64,000 nucleotides of DNA, taken from NCBI RefSeq assembly GCF_900103985.1, contig NZ_FNIE01000013.1, forward strand, positions 62,001 through 126,000, written 5' to 3'. How positions within the stretch are numbered: position 1 is the first letter of the stretch; the number at the start of each line of letters is the position of its first letter. A program made the position numbers and the translations under genes. The stretch is from Actinacidiphila guanduensis. Lineage in GTDB: Bacteria > Actinomycetota > Actinomycetes > Streptomycetales > Streptomycetaceae. This document shows positions 25,677-33,624 of this stretch, piece after piece. Under the pieces are notes generated by a model. That model did no database searches. It was not told where the DNA came from and saw only the letters and a list, made by a program, of their open reading frames with translations.

Positions 25677-26225
25677 TCACCTTCCGCTGGCCAGTCGCGC
25701 CCATACGGTCTTGCCCGCCGACCCGGGCCCGGGCGATGCCTCGTGACCCCAGGTCTCGCTCAGCTCCGCGACGATCCGCAGGCCCCGGCCCGACTCGGCG
25801 AAGGGCTCCGGCTCGTGCATCGCGGGCAGCGCGGGGCTGGGATCGGCCACCGCGCACACCACAGCATGGTCCATCCGCAGCAGCGCCAGCCAGGCGGCCT
25901 CCCCGAAGGACCCGCGGGCGGGGGTGAGCGGGCCGCGCAGGGCGTGCGTCACGGCGTTCGCGACCAGTTCGGCGGTGACCACCGCGGCGTCGTCCACCAG
26001 GTCGGCCAGCTGCCAGCCGGTCAGGGTGGAGCGCAGGAAGCGGCGGGTGCCGGTGACGCTGTCCGGGCTGGCGTCGAACCGCAGCGCCGCGAAACCCCCC
26101 TCGGCGGCCTGCTCGACCGGTGCCGAGCGCAGGAAGGCGTCCAGCGGGCCGAAGTCCCGCTCGGCGGGCGGGACCCGGCGCCCCGCCGGGTAGGCGGCCC
26201 CGGCCTGCGACGACTGGGCGGTCAA
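25677..26225 (-). CDS. Anti-sigma-factor-like ATP-binding protein (HATPase_c_2)
   Basis: A 182-residue single-domain GHKL ATPase like SpoIIAB/RsbW. The N box is DDAAVVTAELVANAVTHAL, followed by VVCAVADPSPALP and the G box SGRGLRIVAELSETWGHE. Such proteins bind sigma or other regulators and are standard members of the Streptomyces WhiJ/AbaA-like gene sets, here beside a divergent DUF397 gene and an XRE/DUF5753 regulator. The start is probably TTG at 26225, with GAGGGG about ten bases upstream; no better ATG or GTG is in frame. Confidence 0.85.
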   Translation of the reverse strand: MTAQSSQAGAAYPAGRRVPPAERDFGPLDAFLRSAPVEQAAEGGFAALRFDASPDSVTGTRRFLRSTLTGWQLADLVDDAAVVTAELVANAVTHALRGPLTPARGSFGEAAWLALLRMDHAVVCAVADPSPALPAMHEPEPFAESGRGLRIVAELSETWGHEASPGPGSAGKTVWARLASGR

Positions 26226-26427
26226 TCCTGTTCACCCCTCAGAGCGCGCTTGGCGCACGCACACATCGAGTCACGTGGGAACCGACAGTACCCCTCACGG
26301 CCGCCAAGTGTTGCAATTGCATTGGAAATTGCATCAGCACGTGTGCGAGGGGTACTCCTGTAACTATCGTGACCCGCGAGGCGCCGGCGGAGGGCCGGAG
26401 TCCGCAGATTCCACGAAGGAGTGAGGC
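26226..26427. promoter_or_regulatory. Divergent control region with XRE-type operator candidates
   Basis: The 202-bp region between the ATPase and DUF397 genes holds AGTGTTGCAATTGC (26307-26320), which recurs as AGTGCTGCAATTGC before the methyltransferase gene at 28659. TGCAATT and AATTGCA half sites flank a 7-8 bp spacer. ACCCCTCA occurs at about 26232 and 26289 and inverted as GAGGGGT near 26348. A -10-like TAACTAT is at 26361. Likely target of the XRE regulator encoded just downstream. Confidence 0.55.
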
Positions 26428-26667
26428 GTGGTGCAGCAGTTCGACAACGGGATGCCGGCCGGCGCGATCGACGGGGTCCAGTGGATCAAGAGCGGCCGCA
26501 GCAACCAGAGCGGCAATTGCGTCGAGGTCGCGCAGCTCCCCAGCGGCGACATCGCGGTGCGCAACTCCCGCCACCCCGAGGGCCCGGCCCTGGTCTACAC
26601 CCGCGCGGAGATCACCGCCTTCGTGGAGGGCGCCAAGGACGGCGACTTCGACGCCTTCACCGGCTGA
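26428..26667 (+). CDS. DUF397 protein (WhiJ/Scr-type partner)
   Basis: A 79-residue DUF397 protein. The family core is clear: VQWIKSGRSNQSGNCVEVAQL, then DIAVRNSRHPEGPALVYTRAEITAFVEGAKDGDFD. DUF397 proteins are thought to bind and counteract the neighbouring XRE/DUF5753 repressor, toxin-antitoxin style, in Streptomyces development. GTG at 26428 follows GAAGGAG; a second GTG three bases later is equally possible. The XRE gene begins 159 bp downstream behind its own hairpin. Confidence 0.93.
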   Translation: MVQQFDNGMPAGAIDGVQWIKSGRSNQSGNCVEVAQLPSGDIAVRNSRHPEGPALVYTRAEITAFVEGAKDGDFDAFTG

Positions 26668-26775
26668 TCCTTTCCGGTACCGGCCCTTTTTCGGCCTGTG
26701 CCGGCCCGGCTCGGCCGGCCGTTCACGGGCCACCTGCCGAAGTCGTCCGATAAACAGCATCATCGAGCGGCCAAA

Positions 26776-26826
26776 GCGGGCTCCCGGGTGCAATACTGGC
26801 CCGTCCAGTATTTGTTGGGAGCCCGC
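26776..26826. promoter_or_regulatory. Nested inverted repeats covering the ribosome site of the XRE gene
   Basis: Outer arms GCGGGCTCCC (26776-26785) and GGGAGCCCGC (26817-26826) are a perfect 10-bp pair; inner arms AATACTGG (26792-26799) and CCAGTATT (26805-26812) are a perfect 8-bp pair with a CCCGT spacer. The right outer arm contains the GGGAG Shine-Dalgarno and ends at the start codon. As RNA this would bury the ribosome site; as DNA the inner repeat looks like a dimer operator. Confidence 0.65.
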
Positions 26827-27729
26827 ATGCCCGCGTCGCCGCAGCTCGTCTCGCCCATACACCTGCTTGAGCGCCGACCCGACATGGGCGCGAAAGCCAT
26901 GTCCCGGGTGCTCGGCAACTATCTGCGCGCCCTGCGCGAGAGCCGCGGCCTGGCCCCTGTGGAGGCCGGCCGGCACATCAGGGCGCACGCGTCCAAGATC
27001 AGCCGCATGGAGACCGCCCACGTCACGCTGAAGACCCGCGACGTGGAGGACCTCCTCACGCTCTACGGCGTGGACCCCAAGGAACGCGCCGAGATCATCC
27101 ACATGGTCGAGCGCTCCGCCCGCCCCGACTGGTGGCAGCCCTACGGCGAGGTCGTCCCCGACTGGCTGCAGGGGCTGATCGGCCTGGAGCGCGACGCCCA
27201 CGTGATCCGCACCTACGAGACCCAGTTCGTGCCCGGCCTGCTGCAGATCCCCGCCTACGCCGAGGCCGTCGTGCTCAGCGGCCACCGGCTCGCCCCACCG
27301 CGCGAGGTCGAGCAGCGCGTCGCCCTGCGCCGCGAGCGGCAGCGCCGGATGACCGAGCCCGGCGCGCCCGTGCTGTGGGCGCTCATCGACGAGGGCGTGC
27401 TGCACCGCCCGGTCGGCGGCCGTCAGGTGATGTACGACCAGCTCACCTACCTCATCGAGGTGTTGCGCCGGCCCGGCGTCCGGCTGCAGATCGCCTCCTA
27501 CGAGGCGAGCGCCGCGGCCACGCCCGGCGCCGCCGTCACCTACCTGCGCTTCGCCCAGGGCTTCCTGCCCGACGTGGTGTACCTGGAGCACATGACCAGC
27601 GCGGTCTACCTCGACCGGCTGGAGGACCTGGACCGCTACCGCGCCGCCCTGGACGAGCTGAGCGCGCTGGCGGCGACCCCGGCCGAGAGCCGCGCGATGC
27701 TGGAGGACGCCCTCAAGCACTACCGGTAG
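26827..27729 (+). CDS. XRE-family regulator with DUF5753 domain (WhiJ-like)
   Basis: A 300-residue regulator. Helix-turn-helix near residues 25-85 (LGNYLRALRESRGLAPVEAGRHIRAHASKISRMETAHV), then DUF5753 from about residue 100, with LIGLERDAHVIRTYETQFVPGLLQIPAYAEAV and the C-terminal VVYLEHMTSAVYLDRLEDLDRY. Such proteins repress their own locus and developmental or antibiotic genes and are relieved by the DUF397 partner. ATG 26827 immediately follows the hairpin containing GGGAG. A later ATG (26884) is an alternative. It ends at a very strong bidirectional terminator. Confidence 0.92.
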   Translation: MPASPQLVSPIHLLERRPDMGAKAMSRVLGNYLRALRESRGLAPVEAGRHIRAHASKISRMETAHVTLKTRDVEDLLTLYGVDPKERAEIIHMVERSARPDWWQPYGEVVPDWLQGLIGLERDAHVIRTYETQFVPGLLQIPAYAEAVVLSGHRLAPPREVEQRVALRRERQRRMTEPGAPVLWALIDEGVLHRPVGGRQVMYDQLTYLIEVLRRPGVRLQIASYEASAAATPGAAVTYLRFAQGFLPDVVYLEHMTSAVYLDRLEDLDRYRAALDELSALAATPAESRAMLEDALKHYR

Positions 27730-27736
27730 CGCCCGC

Positions 27737-27806
27737 CGAGCCCACACGCGAGGGACGCCGCCCGAGACCGCTTGGTCTCGGGCGGCGCCCCTCGCGTGTG
27801 GGCTCG
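27737..27806. terminator. Very strong bidirectional terminator
   Basis: 33-bp arms (27737-27769 and 27774-27806) pair with a single mismatch around a GCTT loop. It separates the convergent XRE and methyltransferase genes and ends 4 bp before the latter's stop. Confidence 0.92.
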
Positions 27807-27810
27807 CGGA

Positions 27811-28626
27811 TCAGACGATACGGCCCACGCCGCCGTACTCGATCCACTCGTAACTCGGCTGCTCCAGGCGCAGTTCGTTGTCCGCGCGCCAGGTGGAGAC
27901 CTCGACCAGGCCCGGCTCGATGATCTCGGTGCCCGCCAGGAACTCCTTCAGCCGGCTCGGCTCGCGCACCTCGCCCCAGGTGTCGCCGGTGGACTCGGCC
28001 ATGAACTCGGTGACCCCGCGCCGGACATCGGCGTCCTCGCTGACCAGCTGGCACACCACCAGGAAGCTGCCGGCGGGCAGCTTGTCGCGCACCCGCCGGA
28101 CCACGCCGGCCGGGTCGTCCTTGTCCTTGATGCAGTGCAGCACCGACACGAAGAGCGCGGCCACCGGCTCGTTCAGGTCGATCAGCCGCCGCACCTCGGG
28201 GCTGGACCAGATGCTCTCGGTGTCGCGGAAGTCGGCCTGCAGGACCGCGGTGTTCTCGTTCTGCTCCAGCAGCGCCCGCCCGTGGGCCAGGACTATGGGG
28301 TCGTTGTCGGTGTAGACGACCCGGGCGTCGGGGTGGATGCGCTGGGCGATCTCGTGCACGTTGTCCTGGGTGGGCAGGCCCGAGCCGTGGTCGACGAACT
28401 GCCGGATGCCGTAGTCCTCGGCGAGCACCCGCACCACCCGGCGCAGGAACTGGCGGTTGTTCAGCGCCAGCACCTTCATGCTCGGCACCTGTTCGAGAAG
28501 TGCCTCGGTGGCGCCCCGGTCGGCCGGGTAGTTGTCCTTCCCGTCCAGGAGGTAGTCGTACATGCGGGCCACGCTCGGCACCGTCACGTCGATCTTGTCG
28601 GACAGCGATGCGTCCCCGTTGCTCAT
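27811..28626 (-). CDS. SAM-dependent methyltransferase of the DUF574/Methyltransf_19 family
   Basis: A 271-residue member of an actinobacterial methyltransferase-like family. Typical parts: SVARMYDYLLDGKDNYPADR, FLRRVVRVLAEDYGIRQFVDHGSGLPT (motif I, with an H where classic enzymes have another residue), VVYTDNDPIVLAH and ALFVSVLHCIKD. Substrate unknown; the family often accompanies XRE/DUF397 genes. ATG 28626 follows AGAGGGG. Upstream lies the same 14-bp motif as in the DUF397/ATPase control region, pointing to common regulation. Confidence 0.9.
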   Translation of the reverse strand: MSNGDASLSDKIDVTVPSVARMYDYLLDGKDNYPADRGATEALLEQVPSMKVLALNNRQFLRRVVRVLAEDYGIRQFVDHGSGLPTQDNVHEIAQRIHPDARVVYTDNDPIVLAHGRALLEQNENTAVLQADFRDTESIWSSPEVRRLIDLNEPVAALFVSVLHCIKDKDDPAGVVRRVRDKLPAGSFLVVCQLVSEDADVRRGVTEFMAESTGDTWGEVREPSRLKEFLAGTEIIEPGLVEVSTWRADNELRLEQPSYEWIEYGGVGRIV

Positions 28627-28658
28627 AGGGCCCCTCTAGACATCTCGGAACTGTGCGT

Positions 28659-28672
28659 AGTGCTGCAATTGC
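28659..28672. promoter_or_regulatory. Shared 14-bp operator candidate upstream of the methyltransferase
   Basis: AGTGCTGCAATTGC, 33 bp before the methyltransferase start, differs by one base from 26307-26320 in the DUF397/ATPase region. CCCCTCA also recurs next to it (28679). Inferred binding site of the XRE regulator. Confidence 0.55.
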
Positions 28673-28730
28673 GAAGCGCCCCTCATCCTAGGGAGCCGCG
28701 ACCGCCCGGTACAGAGGAGTGCACAGGTCG

Positions 28731-29489
28731 TTACGCTGCGCACGTGGAGTTGCCGGCCCCGGCGATGGAACGCGGCAGGGAGAGGGCCAACTCTACGCCG
28801 TCCGGGGCGGTATGAACTCCCGTCAGCCGCACCCCCGAGGGCAGCTGGGGGATCGCCACGGTGCGCGGGGCGAGCTTGCCGGCGAGCCGGGAGGTGGTCG
28901 GATTCGCCGCGAGGTGGGCCACGGGGAAGTCCTCGCCGAGCACCGAGACGTCGGTGGGGGTGACGGTGAGCCGGTCGCCGGCGGCGGTGAGGCCGGTGTG
29001 CACCGTGACGGGCAGCGGGACGCCGGAGATCGTGCCGGTGAGCAGCAGCCCGCCGTGCCCGTCGGACTGCGGCCGCAGCCCCGCCATGCCGTCGCCGATC
29101 CGGTTGCCGAGCGCGGCGTAGCTGAGGGTGGCCGTGGCGGTGCCGCCGCTGGTCCGGCCCTTGGTCGTCACGTGGTACAGGTCGGCGGCGACCGACAAGT
29201 CCATCCCCTGGCGGCGGACGTCCTCGGCCTCGATGTGCACCGAGCCGACCTCGCCGGTCAGCAGCCGCAGCCCCGCAAGCGAACCGTCCAGGCGCGCCGA
29301 CACCCGCCCGGCCGGCCGCAGTTTGCAGGCGGCCGCCCGGACGATCCGCTCGCGCGCGGTGTGCTCCAGGGCGACGTCGGCGAGCAGCGCGAGCACGCAC
29401 GCACCCGCGAGGGCGCTCGCGGTGACGACCAGCGGCTTGCGCCGCAGCGGCGGGAACCGGCGTATCGGGCGGTTGGGCACATCGGACAC
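28731..29489 (-). CDS. DUF2993 (LmeA-like) lipid-binding protein
   Basis: A 252-residue protein of the DUF2993 family. One N-terminal membrane helix (VVTASALAGACVLALLADVALE) anchors an extracytoplasmic domain with GSVHIEAEDVRRQGMDLSVAADLYHV and GLTAAGDRLTVTPTDVSVLG, a BPI/SMP-like lipid-binding fold in mycobacterial LmeA. The GTG start at 29489 lies 6 nt after TAGGCT, so it is probably leaderless. No operon partner; the terminator at 29582-29618 isolates it from the gene upstream. Confidence 0.85.
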   Translation of the reverse strand: MSDVPNRPIRRFPPLRRKPLVVTASALAGACVLALLADVALEHTARERIVRAAACKLRPAGRVSARLDGSLAGLRLLTGEVGSVHIEAEDVRRQGMDLSVAADLYHVTTKGRTSGGTATATLSYAALGNRIGDGMAGLRPQSDGHGGLLLTGTISGVPLPVTVHTGLTAAGDRLTVTPTDVSVLGEDFPVAHLAANPTTSRLAGKLAPRTVAIPQLPSGVRLTGVHTAPDGVELALSLPRSIAGAGNSTCAA

Positions 29490-29581
29490 GCCGACAGCCT
29501 AACCATGCGCACGGGCCCCGCCCCCTTTCCGGCGGTGGGACGGGGCCGCAGGCGGGACAGCCCGGGGGAGCCCCGGCGATC

Positions 29582-29618
29582 GTGAGGGGGCGCCGCCCCC
29601 ACGGCAGCGCCCCCTCAC
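29582..29618. terminator. Terminator after the beta-helix gene
   Basis: Perfect 12-bp arms (29582-29593, 29607-29618), 13-nt loop, about 100 nt after the stop at 29722. Confidence 0.75.
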
Positions 29619-29721
29619 CCCCATGGGCCACGCGGTCAACCCACCGGGCACCGCACCCCGTCGGCGGGCGCGGCGGCCGCGCTCCGGGTGGTGCGGCCGG
29701 TGCGGGCCGCCGCGTGGTCGC

Positions 29722-30990
29722 TCACACCGCCCCCTGGGAGGGGGACGGTTCGCTCCGGACCACCGTGCGGCCCGGCCTGCTGTCCGCGAGCACCCCGTCC
29801 CGCGGGAGGTCCGCCGCGAACGGGCCGGTGGCCCGCACATGGTCGCCGTGGACGACGACGCCGGGCGCCGCTCCCGGGCCGGCCGGCCAGGCCCGCACGT
29901 GGTCCAGCAGTACGTTGTCGCTGTTGACCACCAGGCCGGGCCCGGCGGCGCCGACGCGGAAGAACACGTCGTGCAGGGACGCCGGTTCGCGCGGGTCGGT
30001 CCGCCCACCTCGCCGGGCGCCGACCTCCAGCAGCACCGGCGGCTCGGCGGACCCCGCGTCGAAGAGCAGCCCGGCGATGCGCACCCCGCGGGCGTCGGCC
30101 ACCGTCATCGGCGCCGCGCCCTGGAGCGGCGTGAGCACCGTATGACCCAGGCCGAGCACCACCGTGCCCGCCCACTTGACCCTGATGGTGCCGGCGAGCC
30201 GGTGGACGCCCGGGGTGAGCAGCAGGTGACGCCCTTGGGAGAGCGCCTTGTTGAGGGCGCGGACCGAGTCGCCCGGGCGGGCCACGAAGAAGCGGTCGAG
30301 CGGCACCGAGGAGCCGTGCGGCCGCCCGCCGCCCCCCGTGGGTCCGGCGCCCGCGTGCCGCAGGGCGGGCAGGAACACCCGGTAGCCGCCGGCCTCGTCC
30401 AAGTACAGGAACGGCTTCTCGCGGCTGGGTGGCCCGCCGGCCGGGGCGGCGGCCGGCGGGCCGTCCGGGCGGTGGCCGGGGCCGGCGGGCGAGGAGTGGG
30501 TCCCGCGCAGGTGCACCCGGCGCGCGGGTACGGCCGCTCCCGGGCGGACGCCCCCGACCTCCGCGCATGTCAGGTTCTCCGCCGGCCACCAGGAATCGTC
30601 GGGCGCGCTGTCCTCGCCCGCCCACCGTACGGCGCCGGTGACGGTCACATCGTCCGGGTGCGGGCCGAGGCCGTACACCGAGGTGCAGGAGCCGACCCGG
30701 AGATCCGTGTCGTAGCCGCCGGGCCGCAGGAGCACGGTGTACGGGTTGCCGGACCGCTCGGCCGCGGCCAGGGCCGCCGCGATGTCCACGGCGGGGCCGC
30801 CGGGGCCGAACACCCGCACGTTCGGGCCGAAGTCGGGCTCGGCGCGCGGCTGTTGGCGGACGGGGGAGTGCGCGGCGGATGCGGCCGGTACGGCGGTGGC
30901 CAGGGCGGCCGCGAGCGGCGGGCGGGTGAGCAGGCCGCCTGCGGCGCGGTGCTCGGCAACTCCCGTGTCTGCGGCTCTGCTCGACGCCAT
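29722..30990 (-). CDS. Shortened secreted beta-helix protein ('F5/8-type' / 'adenylyl cyclase' annotation family)
   Basis: A 422-residue protein resembling a large secreted Streptomyces family of right-handed beta-helix proteins. Matching segments are FGPNVRVFGPGGPAVDIAA, YTVLLRPGGYDTDLRVG, YGLGPHPDDVTVTGAV, REKPFLYLDEAGGYRVFLP, SQGRHLLLTPGVHRLAGTI and GVVVHGDHVRATG. Usual members are clearly longer: here the middle is abbreviated, the conserved part after ATGLFVEHYQKY is replaced by ATGPFAADLPRD, and the protein ends soon after GRTVV. The signal peptide looks worn. ATG 30990 follows AGAGGTGGGG. It may be a decaying gene. Three LacI-type operators lie upstream. Confidence 0.65.
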   Translation of the reverse strand: MASSRAADTGVAEHRAAGGLLTRPPLAAALATAVPAASAAHSPVRQQPRAEPDFGPNVRVFGPGGPAVDIAAALAAAERSGNPYTVLLRPGGYDTDLRVGSCTSVYGLGPHPDDVTVTGAVRWAGEDSAPDDSWWPAENLTCAEVGGVRPGAAVPARRVHLRGTHSSPAGPGHRPDGPPAAAPAGGPPSREKPFLYLDEAGGYRVFLPALRHAGAGPTGGGGRPHGSSVPLDRFFVARPGDSVRALNKALSQGRHLLLTPGVHRLAGTIRVKWAGTVVLGLGHTVLTPLQGAAPMTVADARGVRIAGLLFDAGSAEPPVLLEVGARRGGRTDPREPASLHDVFFRVGAAGPGLVVNSDNVLLDHVRAWPAGPGAAPGVVVHGDHVRATGPFAADLPRDGVLADSRPGRTVVRSEPSPSQGAV

Positions 30991-31051
30991 GGCGTACGCC
31001 CCCACCTCTGGACGGCCTCCCCTGCCGGGCGGCTCGCGGCGCACGCGGGCC

Positions 31052-31147
31052 GGGAGCGCTTCCCCTTTGAGAGCGCTCTCTTGAAGCCGTACGACGTACC
31101 CTGAGGCCCGCGTGCCCGCCGTGTCAACCCGTACAGAGAGCGCTCTC
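31052..31147. promoter_or_regulatory. Three LacI-type operators upstream of the beta-helix gene
   Basis: GGGAGCGCTTCCC (31052-31064, near-palindrome), GAGAGCGCTCTC (31069-31080, perfect) and GAGAGCGCTCTC again (31136-31147, perfect). All have the central CG and arms of sugar-responsive LacI/CebR-type sites. They lie 62-157 bp before the start at 30990. The remainder of the 30991-31700 gap shows only Arg/Gly-rich frames with no recognisable gene. Confidence 0.75.
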
Positions 31148-31700
31148 CGGTGTCGGTGGCGTGGCGGCGCGGGTGGTGCGGATGTGACGGGTGAGATCAC
31201 GGTTCGGTGTCGGGCGGGTTGCGGCGAGGCGGCGGGCCGCTGCGCGGGGCCGGGCGGGGTGGGCGAGCGGTATGTCGCGCCGCCCTCGCCCGCGCCCGCG
31301 ACCGGGCCGGGGCCCGGACCCCGCTGTCGGTCCGGGAGTGTCCGGCATCGGTCCGCTGCGCGGTGGGCGTGGGGTCGTTCGGCGGGGCGGTTCGGGGGCG
31401 CAGTTCGCGGTCTGGTGCGGGTACTTCCGTCGCTGGTGAGAACGGTTCGCGTGGCCGCGCGCCCGGAGAGTCGGCGGTGGCGTTTTGCGCGGGTGGGCCC
31501 TGAGGGCGTAGGTCCGTGATCCGGTGCTGATTCCGGGCTGTTCGGCGGTGGCGGGCTCGGCCGCGCAGTGGCCGTGGGGCCCTTCCGCGGGGCGTTCGTG
31601 CGAGTCGGCCCGAGCGGGCCCGCCCCGGCGGCCGGGAGCGGGGGCCGATACCTGCCGGTGCTCGGTCCTGGCGCGGTCGCGGGGGTGTTCGGTTCGGTAG

Positions 31701-31931
31701 TCAGGGGGCTGGTTCGGTCCAGGAGAGTTCCTTCAGGTGCATGCGTGCGGCTGGGGCGCCGCCCGGGAGGGAGGCCCAGTACGGGTGGGCGCTGATGCGC
31801 ACCGACAGCCGGACGAGCCGGCGTCGCAGCACGGTCGTGCGCGAGCCCGTGCCGGCGCTCGCGGCCAGTTCGCGGTAGGTGGCGTACCAGTCGCGCTGGG
31901 CCTGGACCAGGTCCTCGGGGAAGTCGTGCAT
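31701..31931 (-). CDS. Small conserved Streptomyces protein, unknown function
   Basis: A 76-residue protein, basic and helical: FPEDLVQAQRDWYATYRELA, then TTVLRRRLVRLSVRISAHPYW. I recall a conserved family of short Streptomyces proteins with the TTxLRRRLxRLSxRxxxHPxW core; no function is known to me. ATG 31931 has no ribosome site; CAGAAT lies 6 nt upstream, so it may be leaderless. An ATG six codons earlier (31949) is possible. A LexA-type box lies 20 bp upstream. Confidence 0.75.
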   Translation of the reverse strand: MHDFPEDLVQAQRDWYATYRELAASAGTGSRTTVLRRRLVRLSVRISAHPYWASLPGGAPAARMHLKELSWTEPAP

Positions 31932-31951
31932 GGCTGGATTCTGGCACATGT

Positions 31952-31967
31952 TCGAACGCCTGTGCGA
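31952..31967. promoter_or_regulatory. SOS (LexA) box, one mismatch
   Basis: TCGAAC-GCCT-GTGCGA matches the actinobacterial LexA site TCGAAC-N4-GTTCGA except one base. It is 20 bp from the start of the small leftward gene and would overlap its promoter. The rightward decarboxylase gene starts 158 bp away. Confidence 0.5.
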
Positions 31968-32124
31968 GTAGGGTGAGGCGCGTGTCCGCCCGGGGGCGCG
32001 GCGCACCGGAACCCTGATGACGCACGCGGCGCAGCCGGGCCACCTCCGTACGATTGGCCCGGGTGCGGCGGCTGCCGGCCGTCTAGCGTGGCCGGTTCCC
32101 GACACTGTGAAACGGAGCCCGGCC

Positions 32125-33525
32125 GTGCCCGCCCTGCCTGCCCAGCCCTCCCCGCTCGACGCCGACCTCGCCGCCCTGCCCGGCCTGCTGGACGCCGCAC
32201 GCGACCACGCGGCCGCCTTCCTCGCCGGGCTGGACGAGCGCGCGGTGGTGCCCGGCCGGGCGGCGCCCGAACCGCTCCCGCTGCCCCGCCACGGCTCGGG
32301 TGCGCGCGCGGCGCTGGCCGCCTTCACCGAGCGGTGGGCGCCCGGCATGTCGGCCGCCGCGGGCCCGCGCTACCTCGGCTTCGTCACCGGCGGCGTCACC
32401 CCGGCCGCCCTGGTCGGCGACTGGCTCACCGGTGCCTACGACCAGAACCCCAACAGCGCCCTCGACCCCGCGGGCCAGGACCTCGAACGCGAGACGGCCG
32501 GCTGGCTGCGCGAGATGTTCGGCCTCTCGGCGGCGCACGAGGGCGCCTTCGTCAGCGGCGCCACGATGTCCAACACGGTGGGCCTGGCCGTCGCCCGTGA
32601 GTGGCTGGGCGAACGGCTCGGGGTATGCCCCAGCGACGACGGCGCGCACGCGCTCGGCCCGGTGCGGGTGCTCTCCGGCAGCCCGCACTCCAGCGTCGGC
32701 AAGGCGCTGTCCATGCTGGGCCTGGGCCGCCGCAGCCTGGTCGCCGTGCCGACCCTGCCCGGCCGCGAGGCGGTGGACCCCGCCGCGCTGGAGGCAGCGC
32801 TGCGCGAGACGTCCGGGCCCTGCGTCGTGGTGGCCAACGCCGGCACGGTGAACACGGTGGACTTCGACGACCTGCGGGCGGTCGCCGCCCTGCGTGAGCG
32901 GTACGACTTCTGGCTCCACGTGGACGGCGCCTTCGGCGCCTTCGCGGCCCTCTCGCCCGAGCACGCCCACCTCGTGGCCGGCCTCGACCTCGCCGACTCG
33001 GTCTGCGTGGACCTGCACAAGTGGCTCAACGTGCCCTACGACAGCGCTGTGCAGTTCACCCGCCGCCGCGACCTGCAGGCCCGCGTCTTCCAGAACGCCG
33101 CCGCCTACCTCGGCCCGCTCGGCGACATCCCCGACCTGGTCCACCTCACGCCTGAGAACTCCCACCGGATGCGGGCCCTGGCCGCGTGGTTCGCCCTGCA
33201 CGCCTACGGCTCCGAGGGGCACCGGGAGATCGTGGAGCGCTGCGTGGCCCGCGCGCGCGACCTCGGCCGGGCGGTCGAGGCGGCCCCGCGGCTGCGGCTG
33301 CTCGCCCCGGTCCGGCTGAACGTCGTCTGCCTCACCCTCGCCGAGGACCCCACCGCCCAACGGCTCGCCGCCCTGGCGGACAAGGCCGCGCCCGAGGTCT
33401 TCCTCACCCCGACCACACTGGACGGCACCCCGGCGCTGCGCGCTGCCTTCAGCAACTGGCGTACGACGGCGGAGGACACCCGGCGGGCCGCGGCCGCGCT
33501 GGAGGCGGCGGCCGCTGCGGTCTGA
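32125..33525 (+). CDS. PLP-dependent group II decarboxylase-family protein
   Basis: A 466-residue aspartate-aminotransferase-fold enzyme of the aromatic-L-amino-acid/glutamate decarboxylase family. Signatures: PRYLGFVTGGVTPAALVGDWL, SGATMSNTVGLAVAREWLG, SGSPHSSVGKALSMLGLG, NAGTVNTVDFDDL, WLHVDGAFGAF and the PLP lysine Lys299 in DLHKWLNVPYDS. Substrate not determined from sequence. GTG 32125 was chosen for the CGGAG ribosome site; upstream in-frame codons (for example GTG 32107) are alternatives. It appears monocistronic. Confidence 0.88.
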   Translation: MPALPAQPSPLDADLAALPGLLDAARDHAAAFLAGLDERAVVPGRAAPEPLPLPRHGSGARAALAAFTERWAPGMSAAAGPRYLGFVTGGVTPAALVGDWLTGAYDQNPNSALDPAGQDLERETAGWLREMFGLSAAHEGAFVSGATMSNTVGLAVAREWLGERLGVCPSDDGAHALGPVRVLSGSPHSSVGKALSMLGLGRRSLVAVPTLPGREAVDPAALEAALRETSGPCVVVANAGTVNTVDFDDLRAVAALRERYDFWLHVDGAFGAFAALSPEHAHLVAGLDLADSVCVDLHKWLNVPYDSAVQFTRRRDLQARVFQNAAAYLGPLGDIPDLVHLTPENSHRMRALAAWFALHAYGSEGHREIVERCVARARDLGRAVEAAPRLRLLAPVRLNVVCLTLAEDPTAQRLAALADKAAPEVFLTPTTLDGTPALRAAFSNWRTTAEDTRRAAAALEAAAAAV

Positions 33526-33624
33526 GGGCGGGTCGGCCCAGGATGCCCGGCTCGCCCCCTCGTTCGGGTCGTCGCGGACCTCCCGGCCGAGCCGGCGCGG
33601 CTGCTCGGACCCGGCAGGGGGCCT

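Noticed and set aside
31112..31795. Several Arg/Gly-rich small frames in both directions
   Set aside because: No ribosome sites, no conserved pattern; repetitive GC-rich intergenic DNA.
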